Assembly: GCA_050294475.1 (NCBI GenBank)
Contig: JBNKOE010000016.1
Span: 25,320 to 89,319 of the forward strand
Length of the DNA stretch: 64,000 nucleotides
Direction of reading: 5' to 3'
Source: Thalassobellus sp050294475
GTDB taxonomy: Bacteria > Bacteroidota > Bacteroidia > Flavobacteriales > Flavobacteriaceae
Shown here: one piece after another, positions 16,947-25,871 of the stretch
Layout: the number at the start of each line of letters is the position of its first letter
Position numbering within the stretch: the stretch's first letter is position 1
The notes under the pieces: model-generated
What the model saw: the letters and a program-made list of their open reading frames with translations, nothing else
Databases searched by the model: none
What the model was told of the DNA's origin: nothing
Translations under genes and position numbers: made by a program

Positions 16947-17183
16947 TTAATTAGAAAATATTTGTCCTCTATGAGGTTTTAAGGCATCGCGTATAGGTTT
17001 CATTTCATTTTCATTTACAACCATAAAAGCAATACTATGTAATTCTGTAAGTTGTTTAAAACCAGTAATATTTAATTCGGTTTTTTGAATTGAGATGTAT
17101 TCTTTTAAATGAATTTCGTGGTGTTTGGCAATTTTTAGAGAATCAGGACCGCGAAAATCCCAAATAAGTTTTAATTGTCTCAT
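16947..17183 (-). CDS. Small conserved-looking protein of unknown function, 78 aa
   Basis: I do not recognise a named family. The ATG at 17183 opens a soluble protein MRQLKLIWDFRGPDSLKIAK with a histidine-rich middle (HHEIHLKEYI) and the end MKPIRDALKPHRGQIFSN. The arrangement HHEIHLKEY followed by a strand-rich ELNITGFKQLTELHSIAFMV looks like a compact alpha/beta fold. There is no signal peptide and no membrane segment. Codon usage agrees with neighbours and the frame fills a gap between oppositely oriented genes. It is probably a real gene. No function can be assigned from context; it is divergent from the peptidyl-prolyl isomerase operon. Confidence 0.7.
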   Translation of the reverse strand: MRQLKLIWDFRGPDSLKIAKHHEIHLKEYISIQKTELNITGFKQLTELHSIAFMVVNENEMKPIRDALKPHRGQIFSN

Positions 17184-17261
17184 TATTTTTATGAAAATTA
17201 AGAAATCAAATATACTTAAAAAAGGGAAATAATTTTGTTTTTAAAGCGTTTGTTAAAGCAT

Positions 17262-17292
17262 CTTGTATTATAGGTTAATATTAGTATTTTTG
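17262..17292 (+). promoter_or_regulatory. Promoter of the peptidyl-prolyl isomerase operon
   Basis: CTTG at 17262-17265, a 19-base spacer and TATTTTTG at 17285-17292 fit the Bacteroidota -33/-7 pattern TTG-N19-TAnnTTTG. The ATG at 17319 lies 26 bases downstream. Confidence 0.7.
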
Positions 17293-17318
17293 TCAAAACC
17301 ATAAAACTAAAATTTTAT

Positions 17319-19271
17319 ATGAAGCTAAAGTCTCTTTCTTTATTTTTGTTTATTCTTTTTATTTCTAAAGTTAATGCGCAGTCTACACAAAATGATGTGC
17401 TTTTTTCAGTAGGAGATGAATCTGTTTATGCATCAGAGTTTATAAGAGTTTACAATAAGAATTTAGATTTGGTTCAGGATGAGTCTCAAAAAGATGTTGA
17501 TGAGTATTTAAAGCTTTTTACGAATTATAAGCTAAAGTTAAAGGAGGCAAGAGCTTTAGAGTTTGATAAAAAACCATCTTATATTAGAGAGTTATCAAAT
17601 TATAAAAAACAATTAGCTGAAAATTTTGTTACAGATACTAAGGTAACAGAAGCTTTAATAGAAGAAGCTTATCAAAGAATTTTATATGATATAAAAGCTA
17701 ATCATATTTTAATAAAAATTGATGGAAATGCAAGTCCAGAAGATACTTTGGTTGCTTATAATAAAATTTTGAAATTACGAGATAGAGCTTTAAAAGAAGG
17801 CTTTGATATTGTTAGAAAGGAAGTTCATAACGGAAAAACTGTTTATGGTGAAGAGTTAGGGTATTTCTCAGGGTTTAAAATGGTTTATAAGTTTGAAACA
17901 GCTGCATTTAACACTCCAGTTGGAGAGATATCACAACCTTTTAGAACAAGGTTTGGTTATCATATTGTAAATGTATTAGATAAAAGAAAATCTCGTGGAG
18001 AGCGAACAGTTGCACATATTATGGTTGTACAAAAAGAAGGAGATTCTTTAGCTGAAAAACCAGAGAATAGAATTCAAGATATTTATAAAAAGCTACAGCA
18101 AGGCGAAGATTTTGAAGCCTTAGCAAAACAGTTTTCAGATGATAAAGCTACGGCTCAAAAAGGAGGAATACTATCTTCTTTTTCAAGTGGTCAAATTGGT
18201 GTGCAAGAGTTTGAAGATAAAGCTTTTGCTTTAAAAAATGAAGGTGATATTTCTGAGCCATTTAAAACTAAATTTGGCTGGCATATTATTAAACTTTATA
18301 ATAAAAAGCTTATACCTTCATTTGAAGTTATAAAACCAGAACTTGAACAAAAAGTAAAACGAGATAGTAGAGCTAAATTAATAGATGAAGCATTATATAA
18401 TTCACTTAAAGAAAAATATAATGTTTCAACAGAGCAACCAGCATTAAAATATTTTGTTTCTATTTTAAACGATGATTATTTAAAAAGAACATGGACGCTT
18501 CCAAATGATTTTAAAGGAAAGACACCTTTAGTTAAGATTGGAGATAAACAATTTACTTATAATGATTTTGGAGCCTTTTTATTAAGAAAACAACGCGATG
18601 TAGATGCTAAATCTACTCTTAAAGCTATTGTTTTAAAGCAATATGAGGCATTTTTAAATGAAAACTTAGTTAAATATCAAGAAGATAATTTAGAAAATGA
18701 AAATGAAGAATTTGCATATATAGTAGAGGAGTACAGAGATGGTTTATTATTATTTGATTTAATGGAAAATACTATTTGGAATACTGCTAAAACAGATACT
18801 ATTGAAATTAAAGAATATTATAATAATCATAAAAGTAACTACACGTTACCTAAAAGAGTTGATGCTGTAGTTGCGTCTTCAACAAAACAAAAAACACTTA
18901 AAAAAGTTTCTAAATTATTAGAAGAAGGAATGGCTTTAGATCAGATAAAATCTTTAGTAAATAGTAATGAAAAAGTAGAAGTTATTTTTACTAGCGATAT
19001 TATGGATGCTACTCATCAAGCGCTTCCTAAAGAATTTTTGTTTAAAAAAGGTATTTCAAAAATATATAAACATAATGATGCTTTTGTGGTTGTTCAAGTA
19101 AAAGAAATATTACCCGAAACACAAAAAACGTTTGATGAAGCAAAAGGTACCGTTATTTCAGATTATCAAATATATAAAGAGGAAAAATGGTTAAAAAAAT
19201 TAGCAGAAAAATATAAAGTAGTTATAAATCAAGAAACATTAAAGAAAGTTAAATCTCAAATACAAAATTAA
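17319..19271 (+). CDS. Periplasmic peptidyl-prolyl isomerase (parvulin type), 650 aa
   Basis: The protein is a secreted foldase or chaperone for envelope proteins. Its signal peptide is MKLKSLSLFLFILFISKVNA, with cleavage before QSTQND. Two parvulin (PpiC) domains follow: one near residues 125-225, starting IKANHILIKIDGNASPEDTL and ending FGYHIVNVLDKRK, and one near 228-335, starting RTVAHIMVVQKEGDS and ending FGWHIIKLYNKK. The N-terminal region (VGDESVYASEFIRVYNKN) and the long C-terminal part resemble SurA-like chaperone arms. It starts an operon with two more SurA-related proteins and a MoxR ATPase. Bacteroidota lack a simple one-to-one match to E. coli SurA or PpiD, so I give no symbol. 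Confidence 0.92.
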   Translation: MKLKSLSLFLFILFISKVNAQSTQNDVLFSVGDESVYASEFIRVYNKNLDLVQDESQKDVDEYLKLFTNYKLKLKEARALEFDKKPSYIRELSNYKKQLAENFVTDTKVTEALIEEAYQRILYDIKANHILIKIDGNASPEDTLVAYNKILKLRDRALKEGFDIVRKEVHNGKTVYGEELGYFSGFKMVYKFETAAFNTPVGEISQPFRTRFGYHIVNVLDKRKSRGERTVAHIMVVQKEGDSLAEKPENRIQDIYKKLQQGEDFEALAKQFSDDKATAQKGGILSSFSSGQIGVQEFEDKAFALKNEGDISEPFKTKFGWHIIKLYNKKLIPSFEVIKPELEQKVKRDSRAKLIDEALYNSLKEKYNVSTEQPALKYFVSILNDDYLKRTWTLPNDFKGKTPLVKIGDKQFTYNDFGAFLLRKQRDVDAKSTLKAIVLKQYEAFLNENLVKYQEDNLENENEEFAYIVEEYRDGLLLFDLMENTIWNTAKTDTIEIKEYYNNHKSNYTLPKRVDAVVASSTKQKTLKKVSKLLEEGMALDQIKSLVNSNEKVEVIFTSDIMDATHQALPKEFLFKKGISKIYKHNDAFVVVQVKEILPETQKTFDEAKGTVISDYQIYKEEKWLKKLAEKYKVVINQETLKKVKSQIQN

Positions 19272-19274
19272 TAA

Positions 19275-20126
19275 GTGCGATTAAAATCCCTCATATTTTT
19301 ATTATTCATTATTGTTACGTCTTGCGAGTTTTTTAAAAAAACGGATGAGCGTATTCCAATAGCCCGAGTTAATAATGTCTATTTATATCAAGACGATATA
19401 AAAGATTTAGTTTCTGAAGGCACATCGATACAAGATAGTACACTTTTGGTTCAGAATTTTATTAAGAAATGGGCAACTCGACAGCTGTTTTTTGATGGAG
19501 CGTTACTAAACTTAAGTGAAGAGAAGCAGCAAACTTTTAATAAACTAGTAGATCAATATAAAAATGATTTGTATACCAAAGCTTATATTGATGCTTTGGT
19601 AAGAAGAAGTATAGATACTATTGTTAGTATACAAGAGGCTGAAGATTACTATAATAATAACAAAGAAGCTTTTAAATTAAACGAGGAGCTTATTAAATTT
19701 CGTTACATAAATGTAGATGAAAATATTATAGACTTTAAGAATATAGAAAAGAAGTTTGAAACGTTTAATGAAGAAGATAAAAAGGAATTAGATTCTATAG
19801 CTATTCAGTTTAAATCTTACTCTTTAAACGATTCAATTTGGATACGTGTTAATCAGGTCATTGATAAAATACCTGCTTTAAACACTGAAAACAAAGATGA
19901 ACTGTTAAAAAAATCTAATTTTGTACAACTCAAAGATTCATTAGGAGTATATTTGATGAAAATTAATGATGTTTTATTACGAAATGATACGGCTCCGCTA
20001 GAGTATGTGATGCCTACTATTAACCAAATCGTCATTAATAAGAGAAAGCTAGAACTTATTAGAAAATTAGAAAAAGATATCACAAAGGATGCTATTAAAA
20101 ATAAACAATTTGAAATTTACAATTAA
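19275..20126 (+). CDS. SurA/PPIase-like lipoprotein lacking a clear parvulin domain, 283 aa
   Basis: This is a predicted periplasmic lipoprotein chaperone. The start is a GTG three bases after the preceding stop; the peptide reads MRLKSLIFLLFIIVTSC, with lipobox Cys17. The block IPIARVNNVYLYQDDIKDL is the N-terminal SurA-type segment also found in the two flanking proteins, but I cannot find the parvulin core motifs, so it may act only as a chaperone or binding partner. Residues 130-283 are charged helices (NEEDKKELDSIAIQFKSYSL). It sits between two true parvulin genes with spacings of 3 and 1 bases, so the three are made together. No catalytic claim is made. Confidence 0.85.
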   Translation: MRLKSLIFLLFIIVTSCEFFKKTDERIPIARVNNVYLYQDDIKDLVSEGTSIQDSTLLVQNFIKKWATRQLFFDGALLNLSEEKQQTFNKLVDQYKNDLYTKAYIDALVRRSIDTIVSIQEAEDYYNNNKEAFKLNEELIKFRYINVDENIIDFKNIEKKFETFNEEDKKELDSIAIQFKSYSLNDSIWIRVNQVIDKIPALNTENKDELLKKSNFVQLKDSLGVYLMKINDVLLRNDTAPLEYVMPTINQIVINKRKLELIRKLEKDITKDAIKNKQFEIYN

Positions 20127-20127
20127 T

Positions 20128-21600
20128 TTGAAAAACCTATTACTATTAAGCATATCATTACTAGTTGTAAATGTTATGTCTGCTCAGGAAGTTATACAAG
20201 AAGCAAAAGACGTTAAAACAGATACGTTAAGCGTTGTTAATGATAAACCTGTAGATTCTTTATCTGCTGTTGTTAATGCCAAAATAGTAGATTCAGTTAG
20301 AACATTTAAAGCTATTAAAGTAGATGGTGTTGCGGCTGTTGTAGGAGATTATATAGTTTTGAATTCTGATGTAGAGAAAAACAGATTGCAATTAGAAGCT
20401 AGTGGATATGACGCAAAAGATATTACTGATTGCGAATTATTTGGAAAGCTTCTAGAAGATAAATTATATGCACATCACGCTATTCAAGATAGCATACCTG
20501 TTTCCGATGCTGAAATTCGTCAAAATGTTGATTACCAAATTCAACAGTTTTTACAGCAGGTTAATGGTTCTATGGAAAAACTTTTGAAAATTTATAATAA
20601 AGAAGATGAAAAAAGTTTTAGAGAGGAAATGTTCGAAATAAATAAAAGCAATCAGTTAGCTCAAAAAATGCAAGCTAAAATTGTTGAAGAAGTAGAAGTG
20701 ACACCAGAAGAGGTAAGAGCATTTTTTAATAAAATACCAAAAGATGAAAGACCTAGATTTGGAACAGAACTTAAGGTTGCTCAAATAGTCGCAGAACCAA
20801 AAGTATCAGATGAAGAAAAGCAAAAAATAATAGATAAACTAAAAGGTTTTAAAAAGGATGTAGTTGAAAACGGTGCTAGTTTTCGTTCTAAAGTTGTTTT
20901 GTATGGTGAAGATCCTGGTTTAAAGCAATCGGGTTATCATTATATCTTAGATAGAAAAAAACCAAAAATGGTTAAAGAGTTTAGACAGGTAGCCTTTTCA
21001 CTTCAAGAAGGCGAAGTGTCTGATCCTTTTGAAACAGAATATGGCTTTCATATTATTCATTTAGAAAAAATATTAGGACAGCAATATGTTGTTAGTCATG
21101 TGCTTATGATGCCAAAAGTTTCTATAGAAGCTGAGAAAGAAGCAAAAGAACGTCTTAATAAAATAAGAGAGCGTATTATAAGTGGCGATATTACTTTTGC
21201 TGATGCAGCTAGAGAGGCTAGTGATGAAAAAGAAACTAAAGGAGATGGTGGTCAATTAATAAACCCAAAAACACAAGATTATAATTTTGAATTAACAAAA
21301 ATGGAACCTGAATTATATTCACAAATTCAAAATTTAAAAGATGGAGAGGTTAGTCTTGTTCAAACGGAACAGGATAAAACTGGAAACAAAAAGTATAAGA
21401 TTTTAATGGTAACTGATAGAATAGATGAACACGAAGCAGATTATGCACGTGATTATTTAAAAATTAAAGAGTTAGCATTGCAAGAAAAAAGAATTAAGGC
21501 TATTGAAGAGTGGCAAAAGGAAAAAATATTAGATACTTATATTAAAGTAAGTGGAGAATATAGAGACTGCAAATTTTCTAGTAACTGGTTAAAAAAGTAA
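20128..21600 (+). CDS. SurA-like periplasmic peptidyl-prolyl isomerase, 490 aa
   Basis: This is the protein of the trio closest to SurA, a periplasmic chaperone for outer-membrane beta-barrel proteins. I choose the TTG at 20128, one base after the previous stop, because it gives a clean signal peptide MKNLLLLSISLLVVNVMSAQ; the ATG at 20089 would add 13 residues and overlap the upstream gene. The SurA N-domain is IKVDGVAAVVGDYIVLNSDV. Parvulin domain 1 runs from about residue 210 (FGTELKVAQIVAEPK) to GFHIIHLEKILG, and domain 2 starts at QYVVSHVLMMPK near residue 327. It ends with a helical segment (LALQEKRIKAIEEWQKEK) and a late cysteine. It is followed five bases later by moxR. Confidence 0.92.
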   Translation: MKNLLLLSISLLVVNVMSAQEVIQEAKDVKTDTLSVVNDKPVDSLSAVVNAKIVDSVRTFKAIKVDGVAAVVGDYIVLNSDVEKNRLQLEASGYDAKDITDCELFGKLLEDKLYAHHAIQDSIPVSDAEIRQNVDYQIQQFLQQVNGSMEKLLKIYNKEDEKSFREEMFEINKSNQLAQKMQAKIVEEVEVTPEEVRAFFNKIPKDERPRFGTELKVAQIVAEPKVSDEEKQKIIDKLKGFKKDVVENGASFRSKVVLYGEDPGLKQSGYHYILDRKKPKMVKEFRQVAFSLQEGEVSDPFETEYGFHIIHLEKILGQQYVVSHVLMMPKVSIEAEKEAKERLNKIRERIISGDITFADAAREASDEKETKGDGGQLINPKTQDYNFELTKMEPELYSQIQNLKDGEVSLVQTEQDKTGNKKYKILMVTDRIDEHEADYARDYLKIKELALQEKRIKAIEEWQKEKILDTYIKVSGEYRDCKFSSNWLKK

Positions 21601-21605
21601 TAAGT

Positions 21606-22559
21606 ATGTCTGATGTAGTTGCCATAGAAAGTTTTGTTAAACAGTATAAAGATTTAAAAACCGAAATAGCAAAAGTTATTGTAGGTCAAGATGAGGTCGT
21701 AAATCAAATATTAATTTCTATATTTTCAGGTGGTCATTCATTACTTATAGGTGTGCCAGGTTTAGCAAAAACGTTGATGGTTAATACTATTGCGCAAGCT
21801 TTAGGTTTAGATTTTAAGCGCATTCAGTTTACACCAGATTTAATGCCTAGTGATATCTTAGGAAGTGAGATTTTAGATGAAGACCGTCATTTTAAATTTA
21901 TAAAAGGTCCAATTTTTGCAAATATTATTTTGGCCGATGAGATTAATAGAACGCCTCCAAAAACTCAAGCAGCTTTACTTGAAGCTATGCAAGAAAGGTC
22001 TGTAACTGTTGCAGGACATCATTATAAATTAGAATTACCATATTTTGTTTTAGCAACACAAAACCCTATTGAGCAAGAAGGAACTTATCCGTTACCAGAA
22101 GCACAGTTAGATCGTTTTATGTTTGCTATTAATTTAGATTATCCTTCGTTTGAGGAAGAAGTACAAGTTGTTAAGTCAACAACAAATGATGCTCCAACTA
22201 AAGTAAACGCTTTATTTAATGCACAACAAATTGTCGATTTTCAGCATTTAATTCGTCGTATACCAGTCGCCGATAATGTTATTGAATACGCAGTTGCTAT
22301 GGTTGGTAAAACAAGACCAAATAGCGATGCAGCTCCAGACTTAGTTAAAACATATATTGATTGGGGCGCAGGACCAAGAGCATCTCAAAACTTAATTTTG
22401 GCAGCCAAAACTCATGCTGCAATTCATGGTAAATTTTCACCAGATATTGAAGATGTTCAGGCAGTTTCACAAAGTATATTAAGGCACAGAATTATTAAAA
22501 ACTATAAAGCAGAAGCTGAAGGAATTTCAGAAGAAGTTATTATTAAAAGTTTATTTTAA
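21606..22559 (+). CDS. MoxR-family AAA+ ATPase, 317 aa
   Basis: The protein is a cytoplasmic AAA+ chaperone of the MoxR group. Walker A is GVPGLAKT (residues 49-56), Walker B is ILADEINR (Asp111, Glu112), followed by TPPKTQAALLEAMQE, sensor 1 in VLATQNPIEQEGTYPLPEAQ and the arginine-containing block QLDRFMFAINLDYPS. Members usually act with a VWA-domain protein (DUF58/BatA) encoded next door; no such gene is in this neighbourhood, where moxR instead ends the parvulin operon. This suggests a link with envelope biogenesis, but it is only contextual. All ATPase motifs are intact and the length is normal. Confidence 0.95.
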   Translation: MSDVVAIESFVKQYKDLKTEIAKVIVGQDEVVNQILISIFSGGHSLLIGVPGLAKTLMVNTIAQALGLDFKRIQFTPDLMPSDILGSEILDEDRHFKFIKGPIFANIILADEINRTPPKTQAALLEAMQERSVTVAGHHYKLELPYFVLATQNPIEQEGTYPLPEAQLDRFMFAINLDYPSFEEEVQVVKSTTNDAPTKVNALFNAQQIVDFQHLIRRIPVADNVIEYAVAMVGKTRPNSDAAPDLVKTYIDWGAGPRASQNLILAAKTHAAIHGKFSPDIEDVQAVSQSILRHRIIKNYKAEAEGISEEVIIKSLF

Positions 22560-22931
22560 ATAGATTCTACTTTAAAATATTTTTTGTTACTAAATAAAAA
22601 AGTTAATAATAAATTAAATAGATTAGCAATTAATTCTTAATTTTTGTTCTAAGTATCTTGTTAAATTCTCATTTTTTGTATTAAAATGGTAAAAAATGAT
22701 TAGTCATTTTATTTTTTAATACCACTATAATAATTTCATATAGAACCTTACCCTATTCTTTTTAATATTTTTAAATCTTTGCATTAATTTTGTATTTTGC
22801 GTCGCTTTTTAAAATTTATTTTTGAAGCATTTTTTGATTAGTTTAACTAAAAAATCTAATTATAGATTTTGTTTTTAATACGTATAAATACTTAGTGATT
22901 AAAAGCAATTTAATATTGAAATATTTCATAC
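22560..22931. other. 372-bp gap between moxR and acnB
   Basis: The gap is very AT-rich and has no supported gene. It holds a hairpin at 22687-22723 and a box TAATTTTG at 22785-22792 that fits TAnnTTTG, though it lies about 140 bases before acnB and lacks a clear -33 element. Confidence 0.4.
22687..22723 (+). terminator. Possible terminator after moxR
   Basis: Arms AAAATGA and TCATTTT around TTAG lie within a longer outer pairing (TGGTA with TACCA) and are followed by T-rich sequence. The distance of about 130 bases from the moxR stop and the weak AT stem limit confidence. Confidence 0.4.
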
Positions 22932-25709
22932 ATGAACAGCTATAAAGATTACATTAAGGAGATCGAAGAACGAAAAGCTCAAGGTCTAAACCCAAAGCCA
23001 ATAGATGGTGGCGATTTATTAAGAGAAATTATCGCACAGATTAAAGATACTTCCAACCCATATAGAGAAGACTCTTTAAAGTTTTTTATTTATAATACGT
23101 TACCAGGAACAACAAGTGCTGCAGGTGTAAAGGCTAAATTTTTAAAAGAGATTGTTCTAGGAGAATCTGTTGTAGCAGAAATAACACCAGCTTTTGCATT
23201 AGAACAATTATCTCATATGAAAGGAGGGCCTTCTATAGAAGTGTTACTTGATTTAGTTTTAGGAGATGATGTAGCAATTGCTAAAGAAGCAGCTAAGGTT
23301 TTAAAAACACAAGTGTTTTTATACGAAGCAGATATAGAACGTTTAGAAAAAGCTTTTAATAACGGAAGTGAAATAGCTAAAGATATTATTGAGAGTTATG
23401 CTCAAGCAGAATTTTTTACAAAATTACCTGACGTAGAAGAAGAAATTGAAGTTGTTACTTTTATAGCAGGAGTAGGAGATATTTCAACAGATTTATTGTC
23501 TCCAGGTGGCGATGCACATTCTAGATCAGATAGAGAGTTACATGGTCAGTGTATATTTGAACACAATAAAGAGATGCAAAAAGAGCTTTTAGCATTAAAA
23601 GAAAAACACCCAGATAAGCGTGTTATGCTAATTGCAGAAAAAGGAACTATGGGTGTTGGTTCTTCAAGAATGTCTGGTGTTAATAATGTGGCTTTATGGA
23701 CAGGTATACCTGGTAGTCCTTATGTACCATTTATTAATATTGCTCCAGTAATTGCAGGAACAAATGGAATTTCACCAATTTTCTTAACGACTGTAGGAGT
23801 AACAGGAGGTATAGGTATAGATCTTAAAAACTGGGTGAAACAAAAAGATGCAGATGGTAATACTATTTTTGATGCCGATGGAGAGCCCGTTTTAGAACAA
23901 ACATATTCTGTAGAAACAGGTACTGTTCTTACAATAAATACAAAAACTAAAAAATTATATAACGGAGACAAGGAGTTGAAAGATATTTCTGCAGCATTAA
24001 CACCACAAAAAATGGAGTTTATTAAAGCAGGTGGATCTTACGCTGTTGTTTTTGGTAAAAAATTACAAACTATTGCTGCTAGAATTTTAGGAATTGAAAT
24101 TCCTCAAGTGTATGCTAATTCGAAAGAAATTTCTATTGAAGGACAAGGTTTAACAGCTGTAGAAAAAATATTCAATAAAAATGCAGTAGGAAATACTCCA
24201 GGGAAAACACTACATGCAGGTTCTGATGTTAGAGTTGAGGTAAACATTGTAGGTTCTCAGGATACTACAGGTTTAATGACTTCTCAGGAATTAGAAATGA
24301 TGGCAGCTAAGGTAATTTCTCCAATTGTTGATGGTGCATACCAATCTGGATGTCATACTGCTTCAGTTTGGGATAATAAATCTAAAGCAAACATTCCGAG
24401 ATTAATGAAGTTTATGAATGACTTCGGATTAATTACAGCACGAGATCCAAAAGGCAAATACCACGCTATGACCGATGTTATTCATAAAGTATTGAATGAT
24501 ATTACCGTTGGTGATTGGGATATTATTATTGGTGGCGATTCGCACACTCGTATGTCTAAAGGAGTTGCTTTTGGAGCAGATTCAGGTACTGTTGCTTTAG
24601 CATTAGCAACTGGTGAGGCTACAATGCCAATTCCAGAATCAGTTAAAGTAACTTTTAAAGGAAATATGAAAAGTTATATGGACTTCCGTGATGTGGTTCA
24701 TGCAACGCAACAACAAATGTTAAAACAGTTTGGTGGAGAAAACGTGTTCCAAGGTAGAATTATAGAGGTTCATATTGGTACATTAACATCAGATCAAGCA
24801 TTTACTTTTACAGATTGGACTGCAGAAATGAAAGCGAAAGCTTCTATTTGTATTTCTGAAGATGAAACTTTAATAGAGTCATTAGAAATTTCTAGAGATC
24901 GTATTCAAATTATGATTGACAAAGGAATGGATAACGAAAAGCAAGTTCTTAAAGGATTAATAGATAAAGCAAATACTAGAATAGAAGAATTAAAGTCTGG
25001 AGAAAAACCAGCTTTAAAACCAGATGCTAATGCTAAATATTATGCAGACGTTGTTATTGATTTAGATGAGATTGCTGAACCAATGATTGCCGATCCAGAT
25101 GTAAATAATGAAGATGTCTCTAAACGTTATACGCATGATACTATTAGACCATTATCTTATTATGGTGGTACTAAAAAAGTTGATTTAGGTTTCGTTGGAT
25201 CTTGTATGGTTCATAAAGGCGACATGAAAATATTAGCTCAAATATTAAAGAATATTGAGGCTCAACAAGGGAAAGTTGAATTTAAAGCCCCTCTAGTAGT
25301 TGCTCCTCCAACTTATAATATTGTTGATGAGTTAAAGGCTGAAGGTGATTGGGAAGTACTTCAAAAGTATTCTGGTTTCGAATTTGATGATAGTGCACCA
25401 AAAGGTTTAGCACGTACAAAGTATGAAAATATGTTATACTTAGAGCGTCCAGGATGTAACTTATGTATGGGTAATCAAGAAAAAGCAGAACCAGGAGATA
25501 CAGTAATGGCTACATCTACGCGTTTATTCCAAGGACGAGTAGTAAAAGATTCAGGTGATAAAAAAGGAGAATCTTTATTATCATCTACTCCAGTAGTAGT
25601 CTTATCTACTATTTTAGGAAGAACACCTACTATGGAAGAATATGAAACGGCTGTTGATGGCATTGTATTAACAAAATTTAAGCCATCACAAAAACAATTA
25701 GTAATGTAA
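22932..25709 (+). CDS. acnB: Aconitate hydratase B / 2-methylisocitrate dehydratase, 925 aa
   Basis: This TCA-cycle enzyme isomerises citrate and isocitrate, and the family also acts on 2-methylisocitrate. It shows the AcnB domain order: an N-terminal HEAT-like domain (YKDYIKEIEERKAQGL and ALEQLSHMKGGPSIEVLLDL), then the swivel domain, then the catalytic domains. The [4Fe-4S] ligands are Cys758 in GFVGSCMVHKGD and Cys842 and Cys845 in RPGCNLCMGNQ. A substrate block TARDPKGKYHAMTDVIHKVL is also present. The length (925) is slightly above E. coli AcnB (865). A strong terminator follows and a second, unrelated-order aconitase gene comes next, so the organism encodes both types side by side. Confidence 0.95.
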   Translation: MNSYKDYIKEIEERKAQGLNPKPIDGGDLLREIIAQIKDTSNPYREDSLKFFIYNTLPGTTSAAGVKAKFLKEIVLGESVVAEITPAFALEQLSHMKGGPSIEVLLDLVLGDDVAIAKEAAKVLKTQVFLYEADIERLEKAFNNGSEIAKDIIESYAQAEFFTKLPDVEEEIEVVTFIAGVGDISTDLLSPGGDAHSRSDRELHGQCIFEHNKEMQKELLALKEKHPDKRVMLIAEKGTMGVGSSRMSGVNNVALWTGIPGSPYVPFINIAPVIAGTNGISPIFLTTVGVTGGIGIDLKNWVKQKDADGNTIFDADGEPVLEQTYSVETGTVLTINTKTKKLYNGDKELKDISAALTPQKMEFIKAGGSYAVVFGKKLQTIAARILGIEIPQVYANSKEISIEGQGLTAVEKIFNKNAVGNTPGKTLHAGSDVRVEVNIVGSQDTTGLMTSQELEMMAAKVISPIVDGAYQSGCHTASVWDNKSKANIPRLMKFMNDFGLITARDPKGKYHAMTDVIHKVLNDITVGDWDIIIGGDSHTRMSKGVAFGADSGTVALALATGEATMPIPESVKVTFKGNMKSYMDFRDVVHATQQQMLKQFGGENVFQGRIIEVHIGTLTSDQAFTFTDWTAEMKAKASICISEDETLIESLEISRDRIQIMIDKGMDNEKQVLKGLIDKANTRIEELKSGEKPALKPDANAKYYADVVIDLDEIAEPMIADPDVNNEDVSKRYTHDTIRPLSYYGGTKKVDLGFVGSCMVHKGDMKILAQILKNIEAQQGKVEFKAPLVVAPPTYNIVDELKAEGDWEVLQKYSGFEFDDSAPKGLARTKYENMLYLERPGCNLCMGNQEKAEPGDTVMATSTRLFQGRVVKDSGDKKGESLLSSTPVVVLSTILGRTPTMEEYETAVDGIVLTKFKPSQKQLVM

Positions 25710-25734
25710 CTATTGTTATTTATAATATTTTTTT

Positions 25735-25765
25735 AAGTCCGAGTTTTACACTCGGACTTTTTTAT
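25735..25765 (+). terminator. Terminator of acnB
   Basis: A perfect 9-pair stem AAGTCCGAG / CTCGGACTT with loop TTTTACA and a T-run follows 25 bases after the stop. It indicates that the two aconitase genes are not a simple single transcript. Confidence 0.88.
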
Positions 25766-25780
25766 TTAATACGCCCGAAG

Positions 25781-25807
25781 GTTACAGGATGTAACTGAAC
25801 AATCCTG
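25781..25807. promoter_or_regulatory. Overlapping inverted repeats upstream of the second aconitase gene
   Basis: GTTACA-GGA-TGTAAC (25781-25795) is a dyad with 6-bp half-sites, and CAGGAT (25785-25790) pairs with ATCCTG (25802-25807). They lie 65-90 bases before the ATG at 25872. They could be an operator or alternative RNA hairpins; no further support is visible. Confidence 0.3.
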
Positions 25808-25871
25808 TTTCTGTTTTTAGTTGGTTCACTTATTTTGTATCTTACGTCCAATTAATATAAAATTATAATAT

